Shown here in pieces: positions 1 through 5,701 of a stretch of 7,682 bases of DNA (its first letter is position 1; every line of letters begins with the position of its first letter). The translations under genes were made by a program, and so were the position numbers. Source of the stretch: an uncultured Mycoplasmatota bacterium (GTDB taxonomy: Bacteria; Bacillota_I; Bacilli_A; RF39; UBA660); the NCBI GenBank assembly GCA_900553045.1, contig USBW01000027.1, positions 1 to 7,682 on the forward strand. The letters are read 5' to 3'. The notes under the pieces are model-generated. The model ran no database searches, had not been told where the DNA came from, and saw nothing but the letters and a program-made list of their open reading frames with translations.

Positions 1-192
<192 letters not shown>

Positions 193-225
193 GACGTAAA
201 GTTAAAACTAAACTTTAAACCTAGT

Positions 226-257
226 AAAAACAGATAAGCTTAATTATCTGTTTTTTC
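226..257. terminator. Rho-independent terminator, probably bidirectional
   Basis: A perfect 12-base-pair inverted repeat (226-237 with 244-255) encloses the loop GCTTAA. On the plus strand the right arm runs into a T tract (251-256), which would end transcription of the gene stopping at 192. On the minus strand the hairpin is also followed by five Ts, so it can stop transcripts of the zupT-like gene, whose stop codon is at 267-269. The two genes converge here and appear to share the element. Confidence 0.85.
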
Positions 258-266
258 TTAGGTAAA

Positions 267-1028
267 TTAAAAGATTATAATATTAAATAATACAAATAAA
301 GCGCCGATCAAAAAGAAGATAATAGTTAGTTTATAATTATGATACTTTAAAGAAGTTGGCAATAATTCATACATGGAAATGTGAATCATAATTCCAGCGA
401 TTAAACTAAATAAAATCCCCATAAAAATTGGACTCATTAACGGGGCTAGAAAAAGAAAGGCCATGATACTTCCTAAAAACTCACTGCCTCCTGATAATAA
501 AGTATATAAAAAGGCCTTTTTCTTATCATTAGTCGCATAATAAAGGGGCATAGCAATACTAATACCTTCAGGGATATTGTGCATTGTAATAGCAAGAGCT
601 AAACTTATACCTAATCGCAAATTGTCACTTGCAGTCATAAAAGTAGCGATTCCTTCAGGAATATTATGAACAATAATGGCGATCATTGAAATAATCCCAA
701 CTTTATATAAATTCTTTTCTTTCTTTAAAGTTAAAACATCATTAGGAAACTTCTTATCAATCAACCAAGAAATGATAATTCCTACTACTAAAAATATTAA
801 AAGAATTAAAACACTAGGGAAAGCAAAAAGTTCTTCATTTAAATATAAAAAAGCTTCCTTTGTAAGATCAGTAATCGATAGAAAAAACATGACGCCACTT
901 GCAAAAGCTAAGGAAGCGATGATTATTTTATTACTTTTTTTCTTGATCTTTAAAACGAATAAAGCTCCTAGACAAGTCGATATTCCTGCCATAAATGCTA
1001 GAGTAAAAGCTATAAGTGTCTGCTGCAT
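267..1028 (-). CDS. zupT: ZIP-family divalent metal transporter, ZupT-like
   Basis: This is a 253-residue integral membrane protein that probably imports zinc and perhaps other divalent metals such as iron or manganese. Eight hydrophobic segments can be drawn, at roughly 3-25, 35-53, 71-90, 110-130, 138-160, 173-195, 200-221 and 231-253. The family signature is clear: HNIPEGIATF at 121-130 and HNIPEGISIA at 150-159. These supply the His, Asn and Glu ligands of the binuclear metal site in the fourth and fifth helices. Glu183 (SGGSEFLG) and ELLP at 221-224 also match ZupT. The length is normal for ZupT (about 250-270). The ATG is preceded by AGGTGAT with a 5-base gap, supporting this start. It lies 60 bases downstream of the HExxH gene on the same strand and is probably co-transcribed with it. 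No clear metal-responsive operator is visible. The family is certain; the substrate is inferred. Confidence 0.93.
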   Translation of the reverse strand: MQQTLIAFTLAFMAGISTCLGALFVLKIKKKSNKIIIASLAFASGVMFFLSITDLTKEAFLYLNEELFAFPSVLILLIFLVVGIIISWLIDKKFPNDVLTLKKEKNLYKVGIISMIAIIVHNIPEGIATFMTASDNLRLGISLALAITMHNIPEGISIAMPLYYATNDKKKAFLYTLLSGGSEFLGSIMAFLFLAPLMSPIFMGILFSLIAGIMIHISMYELLPTSLKYHNYKLTIIFFLIGALFVLFNIIIF

Positions 1029-1033
1029 AGATT

Positions 1034-1040
1034 ATCACCT
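1034..1040 (-). promoter_or_regulatory. Ribosome binding site of the zupT-like gene
   Basis: On the minus strand AGGTGAT lies 5 bases before the ATG. It matches the extended anti-Shine-Dalgarno complement. The same motif recurs before the small membrane protein gene at 4508 and inside the 5' end of the HExxH gene, so it appears to be a preferred signal here. Confidence 0.8.
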
Positions 1041-1088
1041 ATAAAATTTTATGCGCAAGAGGCTAAACTTTTTTAATAACTATTGGAC

Positions 1089-2093
1089 TTATTTTGCTAA
1101 AAATCTTGTTTTACTAATATTTTTTCTAGTATTTTGAATACTTTCTTCTAGAAAACGCTCAAAATTAGCGATTTTTAATAAATCTTGATAAAATCCTAAC
1201 TCTTCATTTGGTCTTTTTCTGGTTATATTGTAAAGTTCAAAAGCTTTTTCAGGATCTTTTTGATAAATTTTAAAAAGATGCAAAGCTAAATAGAAAGAAA
1301 CAATATAAGAAAGTTCATTATTAAGATTATAGTTGCTATTATTTTCTTCTTTTAAAACATTTTTAGATCTTGTTTGAGAAGTCTTAACTTTTAAAAGAAG
1401 ATCTTCAATATAGGCATAATAATTATATAAAGTTTTAAAATATTCGCGATTGTGTTCTTTATGATAGTGATACTCAACAGATAAAAAAGAAGCAAAAATC
1501 GGGCGTAATTCTTTTAATAAGTTATCATTGATCTCTCTTGTGATCAAAATATCTAACATGTGAGCCACTTCATGTTGAAAGGCCATATAATCTTCATAAT
1601 TATTATTGATAGTGAAATATAAAAGGGGAGTACAGTTTACTTTATCATAATAAAGAACTTTTTTATTATAAAGACTTTGATTAATGTTAAAACAATCTTT
1701 TTTTAAAAAGCTTTTTATATCATTTTGGTAATCTGGGTTTATTAGGCCAAAGATCGCAAAGCTTTCTTCTAATAATTTTTCTTCATTGATGAGAGTACTT
1801 TTAATATGAACTTCTTTGGTAAGATTATTTTTAGCATTTTTAGCAAGAGTCTCAATATAACAGTCTGGTAATGTTAACTTACTTTCTTTAGCATCTTCTA
1901 AAATTGGCCAGCTCAAATTTTTAAAGTTATGACAATTAGACAGTTTTAAAAGACCGCTGTAGAGCTTTAGTAGTTCTTGATCATCAGCAGTTTTATTTTC
2001 TCTTTTTAATAATTGATAATAAGTATCTAACATTTTATTTAAATTCCAACTTAGTTTGATAGTATCACCTTTTTGTTTTCCTATTATAATCAT
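1089..2093 (-). CDS. Uncharacterised protein with HExxH putative zinc-metallopeptidase motif
   Basis: I do not recognise this gene's family. Numbering from the ATG at 2091-2093, the protein has 334 residues, is rich in Lys, Asn, Leu and Tyr, and has no signal peptide or convincing membrane segment, so it is probably cytoplasmic. The one catalytic-looking element is FQHEVAHML, with HEVAH at 174-178. This is the HExxH zinc motif of gluzincin-type peptidases, with Glu195 (ELRPIF) and Glu207 (SVEY) as candidate third zinc ligands. The surroundings are helical and faintly recall M3 oligoendopeptidases, but the spacing of the second Glu does not fit M3 well. The start is uncertain. The frame extends to a TTG at 2111, the first ATG is at 2093 and the next at 2033. 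None has a good ribosome binding site, whereas AAGGTGAT stands three bases before an in-frame ATC at 2058-2060, and a TATAAT box overlaps codons just after the 2093 ATG. True translation may therefore begin near 2060. The gene is divergent from pcrA and upstream of the zupT-like gene. Confidence 0.75.
   Translation of the reverse strand: MIIIGKQKGDTIKLSWNLNKMLDTYYQLLKRENKTADDQELLKLYSGLLKLSNCHNFKNLSWPILEDAKESKLTLPDCYIETLAKNAKNNLTKEVHIKSTLINEEKLLEESFAIFGLINPDYQNDIKSFLKKDCFNINQSLYNKKVLYYDKVNCTPLLYFTINNNYEDYMAFQHEVAHMLDILITREINDNLLKELRPIFASFLSVEYHYHKEHNREYFKTLYNYYAYIEDLLLKVKTSQTRSKNVLKEENNSNYNLNNELSYIVSFYLALHLFKIYQKDPEKAFELYNITRKRPNEELGFYQDLLKIANFERFLEESIQNTRKNISKTRFLAK
2064..2074 (-). promoter_or_regulatory. 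Ribosome-binding-site-like AAAAAGGTGAT inside the annotated 5' end of the HExxH gene
   Basis: On the minus strand AAAAAGGTGAT is followed after three bases by ATC (2058-2060), which is in frame with the HExxH protein. Measured from AGG, the 7-base spacing is ideal for initiation. No ATG, GTG or TTG in this frame sits at a usable distance. The element is either a true initiation signal for a rare ATC start or a chance match. Confidence 0.45.
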
Positions 2094-2111
2094 TTTATGA
2101 GAAAAATACAA
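2083..2111 (-). promoter_or_regulatory. Candidate sigma-A-type promoter of the HExxH/zupT unit
   Basis: On the minus strand a perfect -10 box TATAAT (2083-2088) is preceded by a 17-base spacer and a partial -35 box TTGTAT (2106-2111). Transcription would begin near 2076, just upstream of the AAGGTGAT element. That arrangement argues that the open frame upstream of about 2076 is not translated. The -35 box matches only the TTG half of TTGACA. Confidence 0.5.
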
Positions 2112-2188
2112 ATAAAATTGTCTATTTTTGCAGAATTTTTATCTATTTGTGGCTCGATATTAAAAAATTAGAAAGTTTGTAGTTTTGC

Positions 2189-2218
2189 TTGACACTGCAT
2201 ACAAACGTTTGCTATTAT
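2189..2218 (+). promoter_or_regulatory. Strong candidate promoter P1 of pcrA
   Basis: A perfect -35 box TTGACA (2189-2194) is followed by an 18-base spacer and the -10 box TATTAT (2213-2218). Transcription would start near 2225, leaving a leader of about 130 bases before pcrA. A 10-base palindrome occupies the spacer, so the promoter is probably regulated. Confidence 0.7.
2202..2211. promoter_or_regulatory. Perfect palindrome CAAACGTTTG in the P1 spacer, possible operator
   Basis: The inverted repeat CAAAC/GTTTG has no central spacer and sits between the -35 and -10 boxes of P1. A dimeric repressor bound here would block RNA polymerase. It recalls the AAC...GTT half sites of Bacillus LexA boxes but lacks their four-base centre, so it is not a standard SOS box. 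The binding protein is unknown. Confidence 0.45.
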
Positions 2219-2291
2219 GACATCAGTAGCAGTTGGACAATATGAATTTAATTTACAAAAGTTAGCAGTTTTGCCTTAGAATTATCTTTTT

Positions 2292-2319
2292 TTGTGTTTA
2301 TAAAGATGGAAAGTATGAT
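2292..2319 (+). promoter_or_regulatory. Candidate promoter P2 of pcrA
   Basis: TTGTGT (2292-2297), a 16-base spacer and TATGAT (2314-2319) form a weaker sigma-A-like pair. A start near 2326 would give a short leader of about 30 bases. If both are real, pcrA has a regulated distal promoter and a simple proximal one. Confidence 0.4.
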
Positions 2320-2355
2320 AAGATCAAAGTGGACTTGAAAAGAGGATGGTAGTAA

Positions 2356-4440
2356 ATGTTAGAGAGTTTAAATGATTATCAAAAAGAAGCGGTTTTGCAT
2401 AAGGAGGGCCCTTTACTTATTTTAGCCGGAGCTGGCAGTGGTAAGACACGGGTTTTAACTACTAAGATTGCTTATTTAATTAAAGAGTATGATGTTGATG
2501 CTAGAAATATCTTAGCGATCACTTTTACTAATAAAGCTGCTAAAGAGATGAAGACGAGAATTGAAGAGTTAATTGGTAAAACTTCTATTCAAGCTTCGAC
2601 CTTTCATTCTTTTGGAGTAAAAATTTTAAAAGAAAACTGTGAAAAGTTAGGCTATAAATCTAATTTTATCATTCTAGATAGTGATGATTCTTTAACTTTG
2701 GTCAAAAAGATCTTAAAAGATTTCAATTTAGATCCTAAACGCTTCAGTCCTTATATGATTCGTAATAAGATCTCCAGCAATAAAAATGAATTGATCATGC
2801 CTGATGATTATAAAAAGTTTGTCTATAATGAAGAGGATGATGTCGTTTATAAAGTTTATAAAAAATATCAAGAGATCCTAAAACAAAATAACTCTTTAGA
2901 TTTTGATGATTTATTGATCTTACCAATTGCTCTTTTTAAAAAAAATCCTGATGTGCTAGCTTATTATCAAGATCGCTATCGCTATATTTTTATCGATGAG
3001 TACCAAGATACTAACTATGCGCAGTATCTGCTTACAAAAATGATCAGTGCTAAATATCACAATATTTGTGTAGTAGGGGATAATGACCAATCAATTTATG
3101 CTTTTAGAGGGGCAAATTACAAAAATATTTTAAATTTTAAAAAGGATTATCCTGATTGTAAAGTAGTAATGTTAGAACAGAATTATCGTTCTACTAAAAC
3201 TATTTTAAATGCGGCTAACTCTGTTATTAAAAACAATAAAGAACGCAAAGATAAGAACTTGTGGTCTTTAAAGGAGAGTAATGAGAAGATCACTTACTAT
3301 AAAGCAGCTGATGAGACTGATGAAGTTCACTATATTTTAAAAAAAGTAAAAGAATTAGTAGCAAGTGGTGTCAGTTATCAAGATATGGCTATTTTATATC
3401 GTACTAATGCTCAGTCACGTGTCTTTGAACAAGAGCTTTTAAAACAGAACATTCCTTATCGGATCATTGGTAGTTTTTACTTTTACTCAAGAAAAGAGAT
3501 TAAAGATCTGTTAGCTTATATGCGTTTAGTTTATAACCCTGATGATGACTTGAGTCTTTTAAGAGTTATTAATACTCCTAAAAGAGGAATTGGTAATAAG
3601 ACTTTAAGATCTTTAGAGGAAGAAGCGAGTCTTTACCATACTAGTCTTTTTCAAGCAATTAATTCTGGTAAAGAGTTAGCTTTTAAAGAACTTATTTTAA
3701 CATTACAGCAGGATCTTGAAAAGATGACTTTAACGGAGTTTGTCGATAATATTTTAGAGAAGACGGGAATGCGTAGGGCTTTAAAAGAGGAGAAAACTTT
3801 AGAGGCAGATATTCGTTTAGAATACCTAGAAGAATTTAAGTCTGTTACTAAAATGTTTGAAAGTAGGGTTGGTGAAATCTCACTTGCTGACTTTCTTTTA
3901 GAAATTAGTTTGGTAGCTGATAGTGAAGAGTATAAAGATGATCCTAACCGTCTTACTTTAATGACTGTTCATGCTGTTAAAGGCTTAGAATTTTCTTATG
4001 TTTTCTTAGCAGGGCTTGAAGAGGGGATCTTTCCTCATCGTAACAGTATGGATACACTAGCTGAATTAGAAGAGGAGCGACGTCTTATGTATGTAGCAAT
4101 AACAAGAGCAAAAGATAAACTCTTTATTACTAGTGCTAAAAAAAGAATGTTGTTCGGGCAAGAAAATATTGCTATTCCTAGTCGTTTTATTAAAGAGATC
4201 GATCCTTCGTTAATTGAACTTGAAGAAAAAGAAAGTATCTTTTCTAGTAAACATCAGCGTGTTAATAATTTTTATGATGAAGATAAAACATATAATTATG
4301 GGGATAAAATTAAGCATGAAAAATATGGTTTAGGGGTAGTAATCGAAGTAGCTGGAGACTTTATTACTGTTGCTTTTAATAAGAATATAGGAATTAAAAA
4401 ACTTTTGAAAAATCATAAAAGTATTATGAAAGTTGAATAA
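2356..4440 (+). CDS. pcrA: ATP-dependent 3'-5' DNA helicase PcrA (UvrD/Rep family)
   Basis: This 694-residue superfamily 1A helicase unwinds DNA in nucleotide excision repair, removes RecA filaments and other proteins from DNA, and helps rolling-circle plasmid replication in Bacillota. All helicase motifs are visible: Q motif LNDYQKEAV (5-13), Walker A GAGSGKT (25-31), ITFTNKAAKEM (55-65), TFHSFG (82-87), Walker B DEYQD (214-218), GDNDQSIYAFRG (241-252), QNYRST (275-280), TVHAVKGLEF (537-546) and the arginine-finger motif ERRLMYVAITRA (574-585). The C-terminal 45 residues (YGDKIKHEKYGLG onward) resemble the Tudor-like RNA-polymerase-binding fold of PcrA. The protein is slightly shorter than typical PcrA (about 720-740), mainly in the linker before that fold. 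AGAGGA before the ATG supports the start. In many relatives ligA follows pcrA, but here a small membrane protein gene does instead. Confidence 0.97.
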   Translation: MLESLNDYQKEAVLHKEGPLLILAGAGSGKTRVLTTKIAYLIKEYDVDARNILAITFTNKAAKEMKTRIEELIGKTSIQASTFHSFGVKILKENCEKLGYKSNFIILDSDDSLTLVKKILKDFNLDPKRFSPYMIRNKISSNKNELIMPDDYKKFVYNEEDDVVYKVYKKYQEILKQNNSLDFDDLLILPIALFKKNPDVLAYYQDRYRYIFIDEYQDTNYAQYLLTKMISAKYHNICVVGDNDQSIYAFRGANYKNILNFKKDYPDCKVVMLEQNYRSTKTILNAANSVIKNNKERKDKNLWSLKESNEKITYYKAADETDEVHYILKKVKELVASGVSYQDMAILYRTNAQSRVFEQELLKQNIPYRIIGSFYFYSRKEIKDLLAYMRLVYNPDDDLSLLRVINTPKRGIGNKTLRSLEEEASLYHTSLFQAINSGKELAFKELILTLQQDLEKMTLTEFVDNILEKTGMRRALKEEKTLEADIRLEYLEEFKSVTKMFESRVGEISLADFLLEISLVADSEEYKDDPNRLTLMTVHAVKGLEFSYVFLAGLEEGIFPHRNSMDTLAELEEERRLMYVAITRAKDKLFITSAKKRMLFGQENIAIPSRFIKEIDPSLIELEEKESIFSSKHQRVNNFYDEDKTYNYGDKIKHEKYGLGVVIEVAGDFITVAFNKNIGIKKLLKNHKSIMKVE

Positions 4441-4460
4441 AAGTATTTGCGAAGAGCAGC

Positions 4461-4488
4461 TTTTTATGTTATTATACTTATATATAAT
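4461..4488 (+). promoter_or_regulatory. Candidate promoter for the small membrane protein gene
   Basis: A perfect TATAAT lies at 4483-4488 and a TATACT at 4473-4478, within the 67 bases between pcrA and the small gene. The -35 region is poor (TTTTTA at 4461-4466, 16-base spacer). Using the TATAAT box would leave an extremely short leader, with the ribosome binding site at the 5' end of the mRNA. Read-through from pcrA is the alternative, as no terminator is seen between the two genes. Confidence 0.4.
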
Positions 4489-4507
4489 ACTTGGTAGGTG
4501 ATCGATT

Positions 4508-4687
4508 TTGAAAAAAGTTGGGGCATTTTTAAAAAGTGATGTCAAAAATGTCAACATTTTAGTAATTTTGTTATTATTGGTGGCAATAATTGGTTCTTTT
4601 TCTTATCTTTCCTATGCTATTTTTACTAAGAATATTACTGGTAGTGAAGGAATTGTGATAAAAGTTGGAGCGATCGATAATAATTAA
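4508..4687 (+). CDS. Small single-pass membrane protein, 59 residues, unknown function
   Basis: This open frame encodes 59 residues from a TTG start, preceded by TAGGTGAT (4495-4502) with a 5-base gap, the same arrangement seen before the zupT-like gene. The N-terminus is basic (KK, K9, K13), followed by one hydrophobic helix at about 16-39 (NILVILLLLVAIIGS, then SYLSYAIF). A short polar C-terminus contains NITGSEGIVIKVGAIDNN. The positive-inside rule places the N-terminus in the cytoplasm and the tail outside. The SYAIFT motif after the helix recalls the TYAYFT/SYAWFT end of the signal-anchor region in TasA/camelysin-like surface proteins, but the beta domain those proteins carry is absent. 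It could be a true miniprotein or a shortened relic. A strong terminator begins at its stop codon, so it ends a transcription unit. I do not recognise its family. Confidence 0.72.
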   Translation: MKKVGAFLKSDVKNVNILVILLLLVAIIGSFSYLSYAIFTKNITGSEGIVIKVGAIDNN

Positions 4688-4720
4688 AACTGTCGAACAA
4701 AATCGACGGTTTTTTATTTT
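4686..4720 (+). terminator. Rho-independent terminator after the small membrane protein gene
   Basis: An 11-base-pair stem with one G-U pair (4686-4696 with 4703-4713) encloses the loop ACAAAA. It is followed by a T-rich tail to 4720. The stem begins within the stop codon of the small gene. It separates the pcrA region from the nucleotidyltransferase-priA unit. Confidence 0.88.
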
Positions 4721-4745
4721 CATTTTGTAGAAAAAACGGTATAAT
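4717..4745 (+). promoter_or_regulatory. Candidate promoter of the nucleotidyltransferase-priA unit
   Basis: A perfect -10 box TATAAT (4740-4745) is preceded by a 17-base spacer and TTTTCA (4717-4722), which matches four of six -35 positions. The -35 box lies in the U-tail of the preceding terminator. Transcription would start near 4752, giving a leader of about 28 bases. Confidence 0.6.
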
Positions 4746-4767
4746 TAAATTGGATTTTGTAGTTTTT

Positions 4768-4774
4768 AGGAGGG
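4768..4774 (+). promoter_or_regulatory. Strong ribosome binding site of the nucleotidyltransferase gene
   Basis: AGGAGGG stands 5 bases before the ATG at 4780 and is the best Shine-Dalgarno match in the window. It fixes this start and suggests high translation. Confidence 0.85.
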
Positions 4775-4779
4775 ATTAG

Positions 4780-5694
4780 ATGAAAGAAGAACTTACATTA
4801 GTTATTATGGCTGCCGGGATGGGAAGTCGTTTTGGAGGTTTAAAGCAGATTGAACCGATGGGACCAAATGGCGAGTTTTTAATAGATTATGCTATTTATG
4901 ATGCCATTAAAGCTGGTTTTACGAAGGTTGTTTTTGTAATTAAAGAGGAAAATTTTGATATTTTCAAAAAGACGATTGGTCGCAGGTTGGAAGATAAAAT
5001 CGAGGTTTGTTATGCTTTTCAGAAAATGGATGATTTACCACTTGGTTATGAAGTACCTAGAGAAAGAATTAAGCCTTTAGGAACTGCACAAGCTATTTAT
5101 GCGGCTCGTAATTATGTAAATGGCAGCTTTGCAGTCATTAATTCTGATGATTTTTATGGTAGAGAAGCTTATCAAGTGATGAGTGCTTTCTTAAAGAAAG
5201 ACTTTGATGATCAACAGGAGCATTATTGTAATGTCTGTTATGAAGTTAAGAATACTATAACTTCAAATGGTTCGGTCAAAAGAGGAGTTGTAAGTGTTAA
5301 AGATGGTTATCTAACTGGTCTTTTGGAAAGCAAAATTGAAATGGTTGATGGAGAAATTGTAGCTAGTCCACTTGATGGTAGTGAAAAGTTTACTCTTGCG
5401 CCTGATACTTTAGTTTCTATGAATATGTTAGGCTTTAGGCATAGTATTTTTGATTATATTGAAAGGGAGTTTCCTAAGTTTTTAGATAGCCATCAAACTG
5501 ATATTTTAAGTGCTGAATTTTTAATACCTGATGTTTTAGCTAAAGCGATTGATACGGGTTTTGCTTTAGTTCATGTCATTAAGACAACTGCTGTTTGGCA
5601 TGGTGTAACTTATAAAGAAGATAAAGAAGATGTTCAAGCTGCCCTTAAAGAATTAGTTGAAGAAGGAGTTTATCCAGAATCTTTGTGGAAGTGA
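4780..5694 (+). CDS. NTP_transferase-family nucleotidyltransferase (sugar-1-phosphate type)
   Basis: This 304-residue cytoplasmic enzyme has the Rossmann-like GT-A fold of sugar-phosphate nucleotidyltransferases, which join an NTP and a sugar or polyol phosphate into an NDP-sugar and release pyrophosphate. The N-terminal nucleotide-binding loop is clear: MAAGMGSRFGGLKQ at 10-23, followed by PMGPNGEFLIDYAI at 26-39. GTAQAIYAA at 101-109 fits the base-binding segment. NSDDFYG at 121-127 contains the metal-binding acidic residues. The long middle insert (about 145-215) and the ending WHGVTYKEDKEDVQ agree with a family of about 300-residue proteins usually annotated only as nucleotidyltransferase. 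The substrate cannot be read from sequence; typical UTP-glucose or dTDP-glucose enzymes differ in the loop sequence. It has its own promoter and a strong ribosome binding site. The 3' end is tightly linked to priA, with 7 bases between the stop codon and the GTG. Confidence 0.9.
   Translation: MKEELTLVIMAAGMGSRFGGLKQIEPMGPNGEFLIDYAIYDAIKAGFTKVVFVIKEENFDIFKKTIGRRLEDKIEVCYAFQKMDDLPLGYEVPRERIKPLGTAQAIYAARNYVNGSFAVINSDDFYGREAYQVMSAFLKKDFDDQQEHYCNVCYEVKNTITSNGSVKRGVVSVKDGYLTGLLESKIEMVDGEIVASPLDGSEKFTLAPDTLVSMNMLGFRHSIFDYIEREFPKFLDSHQTDILSAEFLIPDVLAKAIDTGFALVHVIKTTAVWHGVTYKEDKEDVQAALKELVEEGVYPESLWK
5687..5694 (+). promoter_or_regulatory. priA ribosome binding site overlapping the upstream stop codon
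   Basis: GGAAGTGA differs from the ideal GGAGGTGA at one base and ends exactly with the TGA of the nucleotidyltransferase. Seven bases separate it from the GTG at 5702. This decides the priA start and suggests translational coupling, because a ribosome terminating upstream would sit on the priA initiation signal. Confidence 0.65.
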
Positions 5695-5701
5695 AGTAAT
5701 T

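Larger units (their letters stand above)
2112..2355. other. Divergent intergenic control region
   Basis: These 244 bases separate the HExxH gene from pcrA. They hold no convincing gene. The contents I can support are two plus-strand promoter candidates for pcrA (2189-2218 and 2292-2319), the palindrome at 2202-2211, and a short direct repeat TAGCAGTT at 2227-2234 and 2263-2270. The pcrA ribosome binding site lies at the right end. A seven-codon frame beginning at ATG 2242 in the leader has no ribosome binding site and is probably meaningless. Confidence 0.7.

Noticed and set aside
198..216. Small hairpin AAAGTT/AACTTT after the first gene
   Set aside because: Only six weak base pairs with no T tract; the stronger hairpin at 226-255 explains termination.
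676..1044. Plus-strand open frame of 122 codons opposite the zupT-like gene
   Set aside because: It lies antisense to a well-supported membrane transporter gene, has no ribosome binding site of note, and its product has no recognisable features.
2202..2211. Standard LexA/SOS box before pcrA
   Set aside because: The Bacillus-type box needs GAAC, four bases, then GTTC. Here the half sites are CAAAC and GTTTG with no gap, so I report only an unassigned palindrome.
2220..2355. Riboswitch or attenuator in the pcrA leader
   Set aside because: I found no convincing stem pairing or terminator hairpin before the T run near 2286-2293, and no known aptamer motif.
4330..4557. Minus-strand open frame of 75 codons
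   Set aside because: It overlaps the 3' end of pcrA and the small membrane protein gene on the other strand; its composition is that of an antisense shadow.
5692..5694. TGA read as tryptophan (Mycoplasma code)
   Set aside because: All expected tryptophans are TGG, and this TGA ends the nucleotidyltransferase at the family's usual length just before the priA start.
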